Positions 1 to 11,604 of a stretch of 53,433 nt of DNA are shown one piece after another. The DNA lies in NCBI RefSeq assembly GCF_913058315.1, contig NZ_CAJXQY010000018.1:1-53433 (forward strand), written 5' to 3'. The position numbers and the translations under genes were made by a program. The notes below the pieces were generated by a model. It saw nothing but the letters and a program-made list of their open reading frames with translations, was not told where the DNA came from and did no database searches. Within the stretch, counting starts at the first letter, position 1. Each line of letters begins with the position of its first letter. The DNA is from an uncultured Alteromonas sp. GTDB taxonomy: Bacteria; Pseudomonadota; Gammaproteobacteria; Enterobacterales; Alteromonadaceae.

Positions 1-2277
<2,277 letters not shown>

Positions 2278-2330
2278 TTATAACAGCTCTAAAAGATACT
2301 GTTTCCTGGTGTTTTATACAAGGGGACTGA

Positions 2331-2362
2331 TTTTAAACGACTTCCGTTTTCGGGAAGCCGTT
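2331..2362 (-). terminator. Candidate Rho-independent terminator of mutS
   Basis: 10-base arms (2336-2345 and 2353-2362, one mismatch) enclose a 7-base loop about 40 bases downstream of the mutS stop on the minus strand. The T-tract is short and broken (TTTAAAAT), so the call is moderate. Confidence 0.45.
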
Positions 2363-2401
2363 CAATCAGGTTTGATAAAGGCGGGCTTTCTGGTAATTTT
2401 A

Positions 2402-5017
2402 CTATTTTAGCTGTTTTAGTTCATAAATCAGCGCTAAGGCCTGTTTTGGCGTAAGTTCGTCGGGATCCACCTCTTCAAAAGCCTGCTCAAGGGCGCTTAT
2501 TCTGGCCGGTAATTCAGCGGGCTCTTCGGGTAACAGGCTCTGCTGGGCAGGGCCTGCGGCAAGTGTTTGCTCGCTGGCCGATACGGTATGCTGGCTTTCG
2601 AGAGTTTTCAGCCGGGTTTTTGCCGCACTGATAACCGCTTTCGGCACGCCTGCCAGTTGCGCTACCTGTAACCCGTAGCTTTTACTTGCCGCACCAATTT
2701 CCACCGAATGCATAAAGCGAATGGTGTCGTCGTGTTCGACGGCATCAAGATGTAAATTTTGCACGCCGTTTAAAGTGTGGGTGAGCTCCGTGAGCTCAAA
2801 GTAATGGGTGGCAAACAGGGTAAATGCCTGGAGCTGACTGGCGAGGTATTCAGCGCAGGCCCAGGCCAAAGAAAGGCCGTCGTAAGTACTGGTGCCACGG
2901 CCGATTTCATCCATTAACACCAGTGAATAGGGCGTTGCATTATGCAGAATATTGGCGGTCTCGGTCATCTCTACCATAAAAGTAGAACGGCCGGATGCCA
3001 GATCGTCAGAAGCGCCGATGCGAGTAAATATTTTATCTACCGGACCAATTTCGGCTGCCTGAGCCGGGACATAACTACCCATATAAGCCAGCAAAACTAT
3101 CAATGCCGTTTGCCGCATAAAGGTAGATTTACCGCCCATATTGGGACCGGTAATGATTTTAATCCGCGAGTCTTTATCCATGTTAAGTGGATTAGGAATA
3201 AACGGTGAATCCATGACGTACTCAACCACCGGGTGACGGCCTTGTTGATAGGTAACGCCGGGCACATCAGATAACGTGGGACAATGGTATTCCAGTGTTT
3301 CAGCGCGCTCGGCCAGAGTGATCAGTACATCGAGCTTAGCCAGCGCTGCCGCACAGGTGATTAACGCGTCAAGGCGGGGATTAATCAGCTCGAAGAGTTC
3401 TTCGTAGAGGCGCTTCTCCAGCGCCAGTGCCCGGCTTTGTGAGGTGAGCACTTTATCTTCATGCTCTTTAAGTTCAGGGGTAATGTAGCGCTCATTGTTT
3501 TTTAAGGTTTGGCGGCGGATGTAACTGGCCGGGACCAGATGACTGTTGGCCCGTGATACTTCGATAAAGAAGCCGTGTACCTTGTTGTAGCCCACTTTAA
3601 GGGTACTGATACCAGTTTGTTCACGCTCACGGGTTTCTATCTGGCGTAACAGTTCTGTTGCGCCGTCAGACAAATCCCGTAGTTCGTCGAGCTCGGCATT
3701 GTAGCCCGGTGCAATGACCCCTCCATCACGTAAGACCACCGGCGGATTATCAATAATCGCGCGGTTGAGCAATTCCGCCAATTCCGGAAATTCACTCACT
3801 TCGTCGCCGAGCACTTTTATCAGTGGCGCACCAAACAGACTGAGTCCCTGCTGCAGTTGTGGCAAACTGTTAAGGGCATTGCGTAGGCGGGCAAAGTCCC
3901 GTGGACGAGCGGAACGAAGCGCCAGGCGGGCCATTATCCGTTCAATATCGCCAATCTGTTTTAATTGAGTTGTCAGTGCCGGGTAATCACCGTTAAGAAA
4001 ATCCCCAATAGCTTGCTGACGGGCGTTAAGCTCATGGCGGTCGGTAATCGGCGCGTGTAAAAAACGCTGCAGTAAGCGGCTACCCATGGCAGTGGCTGTC
4101 TTGTCTAAAACCGCGAATAAGGTGTGCTCGGTACCGCCGGATAAATTGCGGGTCAGTTCAAGATTTTTGCGGGTGGCGGCATCCAGCTGGACCCTGGTGG
4201 ACTGCTGTTCCAGAGTAATCGCCCGAATATGCGGTAATGCGGTACGCTGTGTGTCTTTTACATACTGCAAGATACAACCGGCAGCACTGATGGCGAGTGA
4301 AATGCCACTTAGCCCAAAGCCACTAAGCTCACGGGTGCCAAACTGATTATTTAATTGCTGCTCTGCTGTTTGCTGATCGAATTCCCACTCTGGCCGGCGC
4401 CGCAGACCTTTAATGTGATCCACTTTCGACAGCCATTCAAACCCTTCAGGGTAGAGCAATTCAGCCGGATTTAAGCGTTGCAGTTCGGCACTTAACATAT
4501 CGGTACCGGTAAACTCGCTGACCAGAAACCGGCCACTGGTAATATCCAGCCAGGCGAGACCAAATTGCTCTTTAACACTGTAAACGGCGGCCAGGACATT
4601 ATCCTGGCGCTCATCAAGTAAGGCTTCATCGGTTACAGTACCGGGCGTTACAATGCGTTGCACCTGGCGCTCCACCGGGCCTTTACTGGTGGCCGGATCG
4701 CCAACCTGTTCGCAAATAGCCACCGATTCGCCCATTTTCACCAGTCTCGCCAAATAGCTTTCGACGGCATGATAGGGCACGCCAGCCATGGGAATGGGTT
4801 CGCCGCCGGATTTGCCCCGTGCGGTCAGCGAGATATCCAGTAACTCGGCAGCCCGTTTGGCATCGTCATAGAACAATTCGTAAAAATCGCCCATACGGTA
4901 AAACAGTAAAATGTTGGGGTGCTGCGCCTTTATATTCAGATATTGGCGCATCATTGGCGTGTGTGATTCCAAGAATGCCTCGGCTTGCTGGTTGCTTGCG
5001 ATTGTTGTTTTGACCAA
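2402..5017 (-). CDS. mutS: DNA mismatch repair ATPase MutS
   Basis: 871 residues, the usual MutS length. It binds mismatches and recruits MutL in methyl-directed repair. Visible parts: the mismatch-binding domain with [11 protein letters not shown] (the Phe-x-Glu motif lies within), connector, lever and clamp, then the ABC-type ATPase with Walker [10 protein letters not shown] near residue 624, Walker [13 protein letters not shown] and the FATHYFEL segment. Near the C-terminus is QQSLL, similar to the beta-clamp motif of E. coli MutS, then a helical tetramerisation tail. The annotated start is TTG at 5017. A second TTG at 4972 (before ESHTPMM) has GAGG 5 bases upstream and is a reasonable alternative giving a shorter N-terminus. 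It is divergent from pncC with only 35 bases between them, so the two promoters must overlap. Confidence 0.96.
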   Translation of the reverse strand: MVKTTIASNQQAEAFLESHTPMMRQYLNIKAQHPNILLFYRMGDFYELFYDDAKRAAELLDISLTARGKSGGEPIPMAGVPYHAVESYLARLVKMGESVAICEQVGDPATSKGPVERQVQRIVTPGTVTDEALLDERQDNVLAAVYSVKEQFGLAWLDITSGRFLVSEFTGTDMLSAELQRLNPAELLYPEGFEWLSKVDHIKGLRRRPEWEFDQQTAEQQLNNQFGTRELSGFGLSGISLAISAAGCILQYVKDTQRTALPHIRAITLEQQSTRVQLDAATRKNLELTRNLSGGTEHTLFAVLDKTATAMGSRLLQRFLHAPITDRHELNARQQAIGDFLNGDYPALTTQLKQIGDIERIMARLALRSARPRDFARLRNALNSLPQLQQGLSLFGAPLIKVLGDEVSEFPELAELLNRAIIDNPPVVLRDGGVIAPGYNAELDELRDLSDGATELLRQIETREREQTGISTLKVGYNKVHGFFIEVSRANSHLVPASYIRRQTLKNNERYITPELKEHEDKVLTSQSRALALEKRLYEELFELINPRLDALITCAAALAKLDVLITLAERAETLEYHCPTLSDVPGVTYQQGRHPVVEYVMDSPFIPNPLNMDKDSRIKIITGPNMGGKSTFMRQTALIVLLAYMGSYVPAQAAEIGPVDKIFTRIGASDDLASGRSTFMVEMTETANILHNATPYSLVLMDEIGRGTSTYDGLSLAWACAEYLASQLQAFTLFATHYFELTELTHTLNGVQNLHLDAVEHDDTIRFMHSVEIGAASKSYGLQVAQLAGVPKAVISAAKTRLKTLESQHTVSASEQTLAAGPAQQSLLPEEPAELPARISALEQAFEEVDPDELTPKQALALIYELKQLK

Positions 5018-5052
5018 TAATAGGGTCTCATTATTATGAGTGTATTATTCCT

Positions 5053-5610
5053 ATGAGCCAGTCATTTTCAACTTTTTCACGACAGCAACTGGATATAAAT
5101 GGGTTAGCTGAGCAGATTTTGGCCGTTGGTGAGGCGCTACGGCAAAAGGGCTGGTCGGTTTCCTGTGCTGAATCCTGTACCGGCGGCGGAGTGGCCTATG
5201 CGTTAACCTCGGTGGCCGGCAGCTCGGATTGGTTTAATCAAAGCTATGTCACCTATTCTAATCAGGCAAAACAAGCTTTGGTTGGTGTGAGTGCTGAAAC
5301 TCTTGAGCAATTTGGGGCTGTTTCCGCTGAAACCGTCCATGAAATGGCTGTCGGGACCGCTCAGCAAAGCGGCGCCCAGTGCACCGCTGCTATCAGTGGT
5401 ATTGCTGGCCCGGGGGGCGGCAGTGATGAAAAACCGGTGGGCACGGTATGGTTTGGGTTTCACTTCGACGGGGTTACCGATACAATTCGCCGCCAGTTTG
5501 ATGGCGATCGGGAAGCAGTTCGTACCCAGGCTATTGAGTTTGTTATTGCAACACTGCACCACAGACTAGTTGCAGAATATCACAGGCATGATGAAATAAA
5601 GAAAAGGTAA
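5053..5610 (+). CDS. pncC: Nicotinamide-nucleotide amidohydrolase (CinA C-terminal family)
   Basis: 185 residues forming a single CinA C-terminal domain with the family motifs CAESCTGG, a Ser/Tyr-rich SYVTYSNQAK segment, and SGIAGPGG followed by KPVGTVWFG. PncC deamidates NMN to nicotinate mononucleotide and so recycles the by-product of NAD-dependent DNA ligase. There is no N-terminal MoaB-like COG1058 domain, so this is the short stand-alone form, as in E. coli PncC (formerly YgaD). Position just upstream of recA is conserved in gammaproteobacteria. The 131 bases between pncC and the recA start hold the recA promoter and SOS box, so recA has its own control. Confidence 0.93.
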   Translation: MSQSFSTFSRQQLDINGLAEQILAVGEALRQKGWSVSCAESCTGGGVAYALTSVAGSSDWFNQSYVTYSNQAKQALVGVSAETLEQFGAVSAETVHEMAVGTAQQSGAQCTAAISGIAGPGGGSDEKPVGTVWFGFHFDGVTDTIRRQFDGDREAVRTQAIEFVIATLHHRLVAEYHRHDEIKKR

Positions 5611-5618
5611 AATGCATA

Positions 5619-5648
5619 TTGCACTGTATAATCATACAGTATATTATG
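5619..5648 (+). promoter_or_regulatory. recA promoter with LexA (SOS) box
   Basis: A 16-bp palindrome CTGTATAATCATACAG at 5624-5639 matches the CTGTAT-N4-ATACAG LexA operator on both arms. It sits between a -35 like TTGCAC (5619-5624) and a -10 like TATATT or TATTAT (5641-5648), so bound LexA would occlude RNA polymerase. recA begins about 95 bases downstream. Confidence 0.9.
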
Positions 5649-5741
5649 CAGTCATTATTTTACAGCTGATCAGCTTACCGGCGATAGCAGTAAAAGCCAT
5701 TGCGGATAACGCACACAGTAAAGAATAACGAGGGGTTTTCG

Positions 5742-6773
5742 GTGGACGACAATAAATCTAAAGCACTATCGGCTGCGGTCGGTCAGATTGAAAAGCAATT
5801 TGGTAAGGGCGCGATTATGCGTCTGGGCGACAATCAGGCAATGGATATTGAATCCATTTCTACCGGTTCGCTGAGTATTGATATTGCGTTAGGTATTGGC
5901 GGTCTGCCGTGTGGTCGCGTTGTGGAAATCTACGGTCCTGAATCATCGGGTAAAACCACATTGACTCTACAAGTGATCGCCGAAGCTCAGAAAAAGGGAA
6001 AAACCTGTGCGTTCGTAGATGCTGAGCACGCACTGGATCCTGTCTACGCCGAAAAACTAGGCGTGAACATTGACGATCTGCTGGTATCACAGCCGGATAC
6101 GGGAGAACAGGCACTGGAAATTTGTGACATGCTGGTTCGCTCAGGTGCCGTGGATGTAGTGATTGTTGACTCGGTTGCTGCATTAACCCCTAAAGCAGAA
6201 ATCGAAGGCGATATGGGTGATTCTCACGTGGGTCTGCAGGCACGTCTGATGTCGCAGGCGCTACGTAAGCTGACCGGTAACATTAAGCGTTCCAATACAC
6301 TGTGTATCTTCATTAACCAGATCCGAATGAAGATTGGTGTCATGTTTGGTAACCCGGAAACCACTACAGGTGGTAATGCACTCAAATTCTATTCTTCAGT
6401 TCGCCTGGACATTCGTCGCATTGGGGCAGTGAAAGAAGGTGATGAAGTCGTGGGTAACGAAACTCGCGTAAAAGTGGTGAAGAATAAAGTAGCGCCACCA
6501 TTTAAACAGGCTGAATTCCAGATAATGTATGGAGCCGGTATCTGTAAAGAAGCGGAACTGATTGACTTGGGTGTGAAGCAAAAACTGGTTGATAAAGCCG
6601 GCGCCTGGTACAGCTATAATGGCGACAGAATTGGTCAGGGTAAAGCTAATGTGGTGAAATTCCTTAAGCAAAACCCGGACATCGCGAACGATATTGAAAC
6701 CAAAATCCGTGCTGAATTACTGCTATCGAAAGACATTAAAGCCGACGATGTTGAGCCGGAAGATGCGCTTTAA
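5742..6773 (+). CDS. recA: Recombinase RecA
   Basis: 343 residues from GTG at 5742. The frame is open up to 5700, but GAGGGG 6-8 bases before the GTG and family alignment ([20 protein letters not shown]) fix this start. RecA forms filaments on ssDNA, promotes strand exchange and stimulates LexA self-cleavage. Walker [10 protein letters not shown] is at 65-73, Walker B follows ([10 protein letters not shown]), then the L2 DNA-binding loop region with GNPETTTGG. The acidic C-terminal tail is short, ending DVEPEDAL; the protein is about 10 residues shorter than E. coli RecA. It is SOS-controlled by the upstream LexA box and ends in its own terminator. No recX or alaS follows, unlike in many relatives. 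Confidence 0.98.
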   Translation: MDDNKSKALSAAVGQIEKQFGKGAIMRLGDNQAMDIESISTGSLSIDIALGIGGLPCGRVVEIYGPESSGKTTLTLQVIAEAQKKGKTCAFVDAEHALDPVYAEKLGVNIDDLLVSQPDTGEQALEICDMLVRSGAVDVVIVDSVAALTPKAEIEGDMGDSHVGLQARLMSQALRKLTGNIKRSNTLCIFINQIRMKIGVMFGNPETTTGGNALKFYSSVRLDIRRIGAVKEGDEVVGNETRVKVVKNKVAPPFKQAEFQIMYGAGICKEAELIDLGVKQKLVDKAGAWYSYNGDRIGQGKANVVKFLKQNPDIANDIETKIRAELLLSKDIKADDVEPEDAL

Positions 6774-6813
6774 ATAAGCAGACCCTTTTTCAACAACCGT
6801 TGGAAACTTCCCC

Positions 6814-6832
6814 CTATAAGCCTAACTTATAG
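6814..6832. repeat. Perfect 7-bp inverted repeat downstream of recA
   Basis: CTATAAG and CTTATAG flank a 5-base spacer, a few bases before the recA terminator hairpin. There is no T-run of its own. It could add to the 3' structure of recA mRNA or be a small protein-binding palindrome; I cannot tell which. Confidence 0.35.
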
Positions 6833-6836
6833 TTTG

Positions 6837-6863
6837 GCCCATCCATTTGGATGGGCTTTTTTA
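6837..6863 (+). terminator. Rho-independent terminator of recA
   Basis: An 8-bp perfect stem (GCCCATCC and GGATGGGC) with an ATTT loop is followed by six T residues. It lies about 65 bases after the recA stop and closes the pncC-recA unit. Confidence 0.88.
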
Positions 6864-6897
6864 TTGGGTAAATTAAATATTTCGAGTAAACAAAAGC

Positions 6898-6926
6898 TTG
6901 GCATAAAATTTTGAGCAAGATAAAGT
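6898..6926 (+). promoter_or_regulatory. Candidate sigma-70 promoter of the prepilin gene
   Basis: TTGGCA (6898-6903), a 17-base spacer and TAAAGT (6921-6926) lie 38 bases before the prepilin ATG and after the recA terminator. The -10 matches 4 of 6 bases. Confidence 0.4.
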
Positions 6927-6963
6927 AACGACAATGATGTAATCCGGACATTAGCTTTATTAA

Positions 6964-7482
6964 ATGACGACACCACTTCACCGACAACAGGGCTTTACGC
7001 TAATTGAGCTGATCACTGTGATTATTTTAGTGGGTGTTCTTTCTGTTACGGCACTGCCGCGTTTCGTTGATTTTCAGGACGATGCTTATGCAGCATCGGT
7101 ACAAGGGACCGGCACGGCATTTGACTCTGCTATCAAACTGGCTCACCTCAAATGGGCGGTTAGTGGTGGCTCTGGACCCGTGGATAACCTCGATTTGTAC
7201 GGTAATGGTGAAAACCTCATGGACATCAATGTTAATGGCTGGCCTGCCCAAAGCTACCTGCCTTATGAGGCGAGTCCAATGCTGGATAATGCCTGGGACT
7301 GTACTTCGGTGTGGGGAGCGGTGTTACTTGATGGTTCACCAACGGTTGCTGAGGATACCTCGGCAGATTATCAGGCTACTTACACCGCCAACACCTGTAC
7401 TTTTTATTTGGTTGCGCAACCGGCATATTCCATTTTTTATAACTCCAATACTGGCGATGTGACTGTCGACCTGACCCTTTAG
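6964..7482 (+). CDS. Type IV prepilin-like protein (MSHA/pseudopilin type)
   Basis: 172 residues. The prepilin peptidase motif is clear: a short basic leader ending at Gly10, then Phe11-Thr-Leu-Ile-Glu15 and a hydrophobic helix (ITVIILVGVLSVTALPRFVDF). The E at +5 of the mature protein and the GFTLIEL signature define class III-type N-methylated prepilins. The C-terminal part is a small globular domain with two Cys (in WDCTSVWG and NTCTFYLV) that could form the D-loop disulfide. No other pilus genes are adjacent, so assembly would use machinery encoded elsewhere. The closest familiar class is the MSHA-type pilin, but I would not assign mshA or mshB. It converges on the minus-strand gene and overlaps its stop by 4 bases. 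Confidence 0.88.
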   Translation: MTTPLHRQQGFTLIELITVIILVGVLSVTALPRFVDFQDDAYAASVQGTGTAFDSAIKLAHLKWAVSGGSGPVDNLDLYGNGENLMDINVNGWPAQSYLPYEASPMLDNAWDCTSVWGAVLLDGSPTVAEDTSADYQATYTANTCTFYLVAQPAYSIFYNSNTGDVTVDLTL

Positions 7483-7790
7483 ATTTTTTCTTCTATGCCA
7501 GGAAAGGCCTGTTGCCAGCTTTCGGGTATTTTACCCTGCAGTACGTAGGAATATGCCAGTAACTCGGCAATGACATAATACAACGATTCCGGAATAGCCT
7601 GACCCAGGTCAAGCGTAGCGAGGAATTCACTCAAATAAGGGTCTTCGTGAATTAACACTCCATTGGCTTTGGCGCTGGCTATAATTGCTTCAGCCAGGTC
7701 ATCATAGCCTTTAGCGACAATCGTTGGGGCCTGCGACGGCTCTGCTTCATTATATTTAATACCTACCGCGCGTTTACTTTTACGTGTCAT
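7479..7790 (-). CDS. Free-standing FlhB C-terminal-domain protein (EscU/YscU/FlhB family)
   Basis: 103 residues matching only the cytoplasmic C-terminal part of the flagellar/type III export switch FlhB: AVGIKYNE, then IVAKGYDDLA, a helix, and IPESLYYVIAELLAYSY. It begins almost where FlhB self-cleaves, but the NPTH cleavage motif is missing (the N-terminus is MTRKSKRAVG). There are no transmembrane helices. It therefore resembles the cleaved FlhB-CC product rather than an export gate. FlhB-like mini-proteins of this sort are known in other bacteria (FlhX, B. subtilis YlqH). It is translationally coupled (ATGA overlap) behind the FliK-like gene, consistent with a switch-partner pair. The function outside a flagellar locus is unknown. 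Confidence 0.85.
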   Translation of the reverse strand: MTRKSKRAVGIKYNEAEPSQAPTIVAKGYDDLAEAIIASAKANGVLIHEDPYLSEFLATLDLGQAIPESLYYVIAELLAYSYVLQGKIPESWQQAFPGIEEKI

Positions 7791-10147
7791 GCCTGGGTCT
7801 CCAGTATTTGGTAAGGGCGGGTCGCCAGCGTTTCAGGTATCTTGCCTAATTGTAGCTTATGTTCTTCAACCGTTAAGCCGAGTTGCTTAAACCGCTTGAG
7901 TAAAAAGGGCAGTGTTACCCCCACTTTTTCCAGCAAGGACTGATTGGAAGAGTATATATCAAGATAAAGCTGCTCATCCTTGATCCTGGCCTTGGTAAGT
8001 AATTCACCCTGTTCGCCAATATCCAGCTTCATTGTCAGGTGCCACTGCGTTTGCGTGTTTTGGTTTTCCTGTTCCGGCTGACGTTCCCGCTCTCGTCGGA
8101 TTAGCAGTTCTGCCGGTTTTTGTTGCGGCATTAATCCAGGCAGCACATAGTAAAAGCTGTCCTGACCTTGCAGTGCTTGTTCCATATTGCCTAGTTTAGC
8201 GCCCTGGTGACCTGCAAGTAATCCCTTCAGTTGTTTGAGGAGATTTTGCTGGCTGTCGAGTTGTGCAAACTCTCGGACCTGCCGCCCGGTAATTGCTCCT
8301 AGGAGTCCGGCAGGGGCGCTGCCTTTAGAAGAAGAGGCTCTTTGCCGGTGAAGGGCTTGGTCGATATCTTCCACATTTTTAAAGTGCCTGCCGAGTAAAG
8401 ACACTTGCAATAGCTGGATAAGACCACTTAAAAAACTCTGCCCGGCCGGGGGAGATGACAGCATAAGCGGCGACTGTAACCAGGCCGGAGAGGTCATTAA
8501 TTGCTGTAGTGCCCGACCAGCTTGTGCGGTGTCGGCTGCGGGTTTGGTGCTTATAGTGTCTGGCTGTTGGCCTGATTCAGTTTTAGCAAGTGGCATCTCG
8601 GCCGTTGTCGTCCTGCTTGCCGTTGGCATATGAAGCTGCAATTGCTCAATGACTGAGTGAATGTTTTTGAGCAACGAAGGGTTGGCGCTGGCGAATTTCT
8701 GCAGTGCGCTGGTGAGCACGGAAAGACTCGATTGCAGAGGCTCCGTGTTGCTTAGATTTATCCGCTTGGCTGAACGAATAAATTGCTCCAGGGCCGTTTT
8801 GACCTCAACGGTTAACTGCTCCACCTTGAACTTTGCGATACTTTCAATCTCGGTCGGTATCGTGGACTTACCGACCGCATTTTCAGCCCTCAGGGCATGA
8901 AAAGGTGACAGCAGAGGCTGGGCGACATCAGCTTTTGCATTAGCAGGCTTGTCTCCAGACTGCTGCAGCGCCTGCGATGGCGAAGAAGAGGCTGTGTCAG
9001 ACTGAGATTGCAATGGCGTAATTGTGACCTGCGGAACGTTCTTACTTGTGACACTTTGCATATTAAGCTGACTGATTTGCTGCGTGGTTACCCTTGGCGC
9101 CATTTGATTCAAGGCGGCTGTTGATGTTGTATTGGATGGGGTATTTACTGCCAAAAGCTGGGTTTTACTACCGGTTATGGTGACTTCATTACCTTTAATA
9201 CTTACTATCGCAGGTGACAGCGGACTCAGTTGTTCAATGGTTTTTGTTACGAGCGGAGAAAGGGCCTGTTTTGCCCAGTTGGCGAGCTTCATCGGCTCTG
9301 TCATCAGCGGCAGTTGCTGGGTAACGGCCTGAGTGAGTTTATTGGCCACAGGTGAGCTCACCGGTACAGATACGATACGTAAAGGATTCGCCACATTATT
9401 GATGCCCTGATTCGGCCCGGTGGTTGGTAACGTTGGCGCTGATTGAGGACGCGGCGTTATCTGTACCTGAAGTTGGTTATGACGAAGCGAGACAGTAATC
9501 GAAACGGTTGGCGGCAGTGGCGGTTTGCCCCTAACGTCGCTGGATAATGCGCTCTCAGGCTGCCGGGTATTTTTATTTAGAGGGATATCAATTATTAATG
9601 GCCGCTCAGCCCCTGCGTTAACTCTTATCAAAGTACTTTCTTGCTGTATAACGGTAGCAGGCAGTGTCACTGGCGTAGATAAAGTTTGAGATAACACTGT
9701 CATCAGCGTTTGAAATTGCGCCTGGGTAACTTGCTGACGAATGGTCTGCGGCGAAAGTTTTAGTAAAGCGGGTAAGACCGGAGACCCGGATTCAGGCGGC
9801 AGCATTGATTTAAGCGATACTGGGCCCCCCTGAGGCGGTTGAATCGGAGCCTCTGTGGGAAGGCGAACCAATAACAGGTTCTCTGCACCGCTAATGCGCA
9901 CCGCAGGAGAGATCTGTACCAGCTGCTGGTTTGCCGTGCTATACACGTTTGCGCCAACGGCGGTTTTGCCAACATTACCCTGACCAGCAGGCGTTGTTGA
10001 TACTGGTACTGCGGACGGTGACACGGGTTGCAACACCTGGCCAATCCTGGCGATTGCCAGCTGTTTGGCGTCGGCAGTGGCCGATTCAGTAACGTTAACA
10101 CGACTGCTATCGGTGGCGGTTTGTGGGGGCAGATTGGAAGAATGCAT
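7787..10147 (-). CDS. FliK-like hook-length control protein
   Basis: 786 residues. Most of the protein is low-complexity, rich in Gln, Ser, Thr, Pro and Ala, as in FliK rulers. The last ~86 residues form the conserved Flg_hook (FliK C-terminal) domain: WHLTMKLDIGEQGELLTKARI, then LLKRFKQLGLTVEEHKLQLG. FliK measures hook length and triggers the FlhB specificity switch. Here it is about twice the size of E. coli FliK (405 residues) and is paired with a lone FlhB C-domain protein instead of a flagellar cluster. No signal peptide is seen. It may be a second, non-canonical FliK acting on the main flagellum or another export system. It is divergent from ccmA. Confidence 0.8.
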   Translation of the reverse strand: MHSSNLPPQTATDSSRVNVTESATADAKQLAIARIGQVLQPVSPSAVPVSTTPAGQGNVGKTAVGANVYSTANQQLVQISPAVRISGAENLLLVRLPTEAPIQPPQGGPVSLKSMLPPESGSPVLPALLKLSPQTIRQQVTQAQFQTLMTVLSQTLSTPVTLPATVIQQESTLIRVNAGAERPLIIDIPLNKNTRQPESALSSDVRGKPPLPPTVSITVSLRHNQLQVQITPRPQSAPTLPTTGPNQGINNVANPLRIVSVPVSSPVANKLTQAVTQQLPLMTEPMKLANWAKQALSPLVTKTIEQLSPLSPAIVSIKGNEVTITGSKTQLLAVNTPSNTTSTAALNQMAPRVTTQQISQLNMQSVTSKNVPQVTITPLQSQSDTASSSPSQALQQSGDKPANAKADVAQPLLSPFHALRAENAVGKSTIPTEIESIAKFKVEQLTVEVKTALEQFIRSAKRINLSNTEPLQSSLSVLTSALQKFASANPSLLKNIHSVIEQLQLHMPTASRTTTAEMPLAKTESGQQPDTISTKPAADTAQAGRALQQLMTSPAWLQSPLMLSSPPAGQSFLSGLIQLLQVSLLGRHFKNVEDIDQALHRQRASSSKGSAPAGLLGAITGRQVREFAQLDSQQNLLKQLKGLLAGHQGAKLGNMEQALQGQDSFYYVLPGLMPQQKPAELLIRRERERQPEQENQNTQTQWHLTMKLDIGEQGELLTKARIKDEQLYLDIYSSNQSLLEKVGVTLPFLLKRFKQLGLTVEEHKLQLGKIPETLATRPYQILETQA

Positions 10148-10309
10148 AAGGTGTTATCGGCAGCCGGTTTCAACAGTTAAGTATAATGTCAATCATGCCA
10201 AAGATTGAAATAGATCAGAAATTTGCCGATCCGCCTATTGGGTAAGATGCGAAGTGGCTGGTTTATGATAGAATGCGGCGGATTTTTTGCTAACAGAACG
10301 GGATGCATC

Positions 10310-10939
10310 TTGGCAGGACTTGCTGCAGACAATTTAACCTGTATAAAACGTGACAGAGTGTTGTTCACCAACCTGTCGTTTACGTTATCGCCAGGAGAGC
10401 TTATATACCTGCGGGGTCCAAACGGTGCAGGTAAAACCAGCCTGTTAAGGATTTTAACCGGTTTATCATCGCCGGAATCCGGTCGCTTGTACCTCAATGG
10501 CGAGTCGTTGGAAGCCACTCGTGATGTGTTCAATCAGCAACTGATTTATATAGGTCACAAGGCGGGCATCAATGGCGCACTTACCGCCATGGAAAATTTA
10601 CGCTTCTGGTGTGCCCAGCACGGAACCGCTTTTGTTGCCAGTCACGCTTATGAGGTACTTGCCCGACTGGGGCTGGTAGGGTTGGAAGATGTGCCGGTGA
10701 GAATGTTATCTGCCGGACAACAACGCCGTGTCGCGCTGTCGCGGTTATGGTTAAAACCCTCGACCTATTGGATCCTCGACGAGCCTTTTACGGCACTGGA
10801 TACCGATGGTATTGAATTACTTGAACAGCACATGCAGCAACATGTTGCCAGTCAGGGGGCGATTATCACTACCTCACATCAACCCTTAAGTGAACACGCC
10901 GGCCCATTCACAGAACTGGTGCTGGAGTACCGGTTATGA
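10310..10939 (+). CDS. ccmA: Cytochrome c maturation ABC transporter ATPase CcmA
   Basis: 209 residues from TTG at 10310 (E. coli CcmA 207). The frame is open back to 10223, but residues before LAADNLTCIKRDR do not fit the family; CGGGA lies 6-10 bases before the TTG. Walker A GPNGAGKTS is at 36-44, the ABC signature LSAGQ at 133-137, and Walker B WILDEP at 154-159. CcmA with CcmB and CcmC releases holo-CcmE from the heme-handling complex using ATP. It is the first gene of the ccm operon, divergent from the FliK-like gene, with an ATGA overlap into ccmB. Confidence 0.95.
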   Translation: MAGLAADNLTCIKRDRVLFTNLSFTLSPGELIYLRGPNGAGKTSLLRILTGLSSPESGRLYLNGESLEATRDVFNQQLIYIGHKAGINGALTAMENLRFWCAQHGTAFVASHAYEVLARLGLVGLEDVPVRMLSAGQQRRVALSRLWLKPSTYWILDEPFTALDTDGIELLEQHMQQHVASQGAIITTSHQPLSEHAGPFTELVLEYRL

Positions 10940-11604
10940 ATACGCTGATTAATGGTATTTTCAAACGAGATATGGCACTGGCTTTTCGCCAGCGTTCTGA
11001 GTTAGCGCAACCGCTGATGTTCCTGTTGATGGTCATCACACTTTTCCCTCTGGGCATAGGGCCGGGGCCGGTGACGTTACAAAAAATAGGGCCGGGCGTG
11101 ATTTGGATTGCCGCTATTCTGTCTTCCCTGCTGGCCATGGAGCGTTTGTTTCGCGATGATTTCTGGGATGGCTCGCTGGAACAATATATGCTGAGCGGTC
11201 AGTCAGTGGCTGCCATCGCTGCGATTAAAGTGCTGGTCCACTGGCTGGTGAGCTTTTTGCCCCTGGTGCTGTTTTCGCCATTGTTAGCACTTTTTTTAAA
11301 TCTCACGGTCGATATGTATGTTGCTTTAATGCTGACACTGGTACTCGGCACACCGCTATTGTCTTTGGTGGGCGCGATAGCGGTGGGATTAACAGTTGGT
11401 TTACAGCGGGGCGGCGTGTTGCTGGCCCTGTTGTTAATACCGGTTTTCATTCCGTTATTGATTTTTGCCACCTCGGCGGTAGATTCTGCCGCACTCCAAT
11501 TACCATACCGGGCTCAACTTGCTATTATTGGCGCCATGCTGATGCTGGCAATGGCAACAGCCCCCTTTGCAATTGCTTATGCACTAAAAGTGAGTCAAAA
11601 CTGA
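10936..11604 (+). CDS. ccmB: Heme exporter subunit CcmB
   Basis: 222 residues, a typical CcmB length, with six predicted membrane helices and a short cytoplasmic N-terminus (IFKRDMALAFRQRSEL). It is the membrane part of the CcmAB ABC complex that acts with CcmC and CcmD in loading and releasing heme-bound CcmE at the periplasmic face. ATGA overlap with ccmA and a one-base overlap (TGATG) with ccmC indicate translational coupling. Confidence 0.95.
   Translation: MNTLINGIFKRDMALAFRQRSELAQPLMFLLMVITLFPLGIGPGPVTLQKIGPGVIWIAAILSSLLAMERLFRDDFWDGSLEQYMLSGQSVAAIAAIKVLVHWLVSFLPLVLFSPLLALFLNLTVDMYVALMLTLVLGTPLLSLVGAIAVGLTVGLQRGGVLLALLLIPVFIPLLIFATSAVDSAALQLPYRAQLAIIGAMLMLAMATAPFAIAYALKVSQN

Noticed and set aside
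5203..5562. 119-codon antisense open frame within pncC
   Set aside because: Entirely covered by the conserved PncC domain and without supporting signals.
6898..6916. Sigma-54 promoter before the prepilin gene (TGGCAT ...)
   Set aside because: The downstream element does not give the required GC at the right spacing; a sigma-70 reading fits better.
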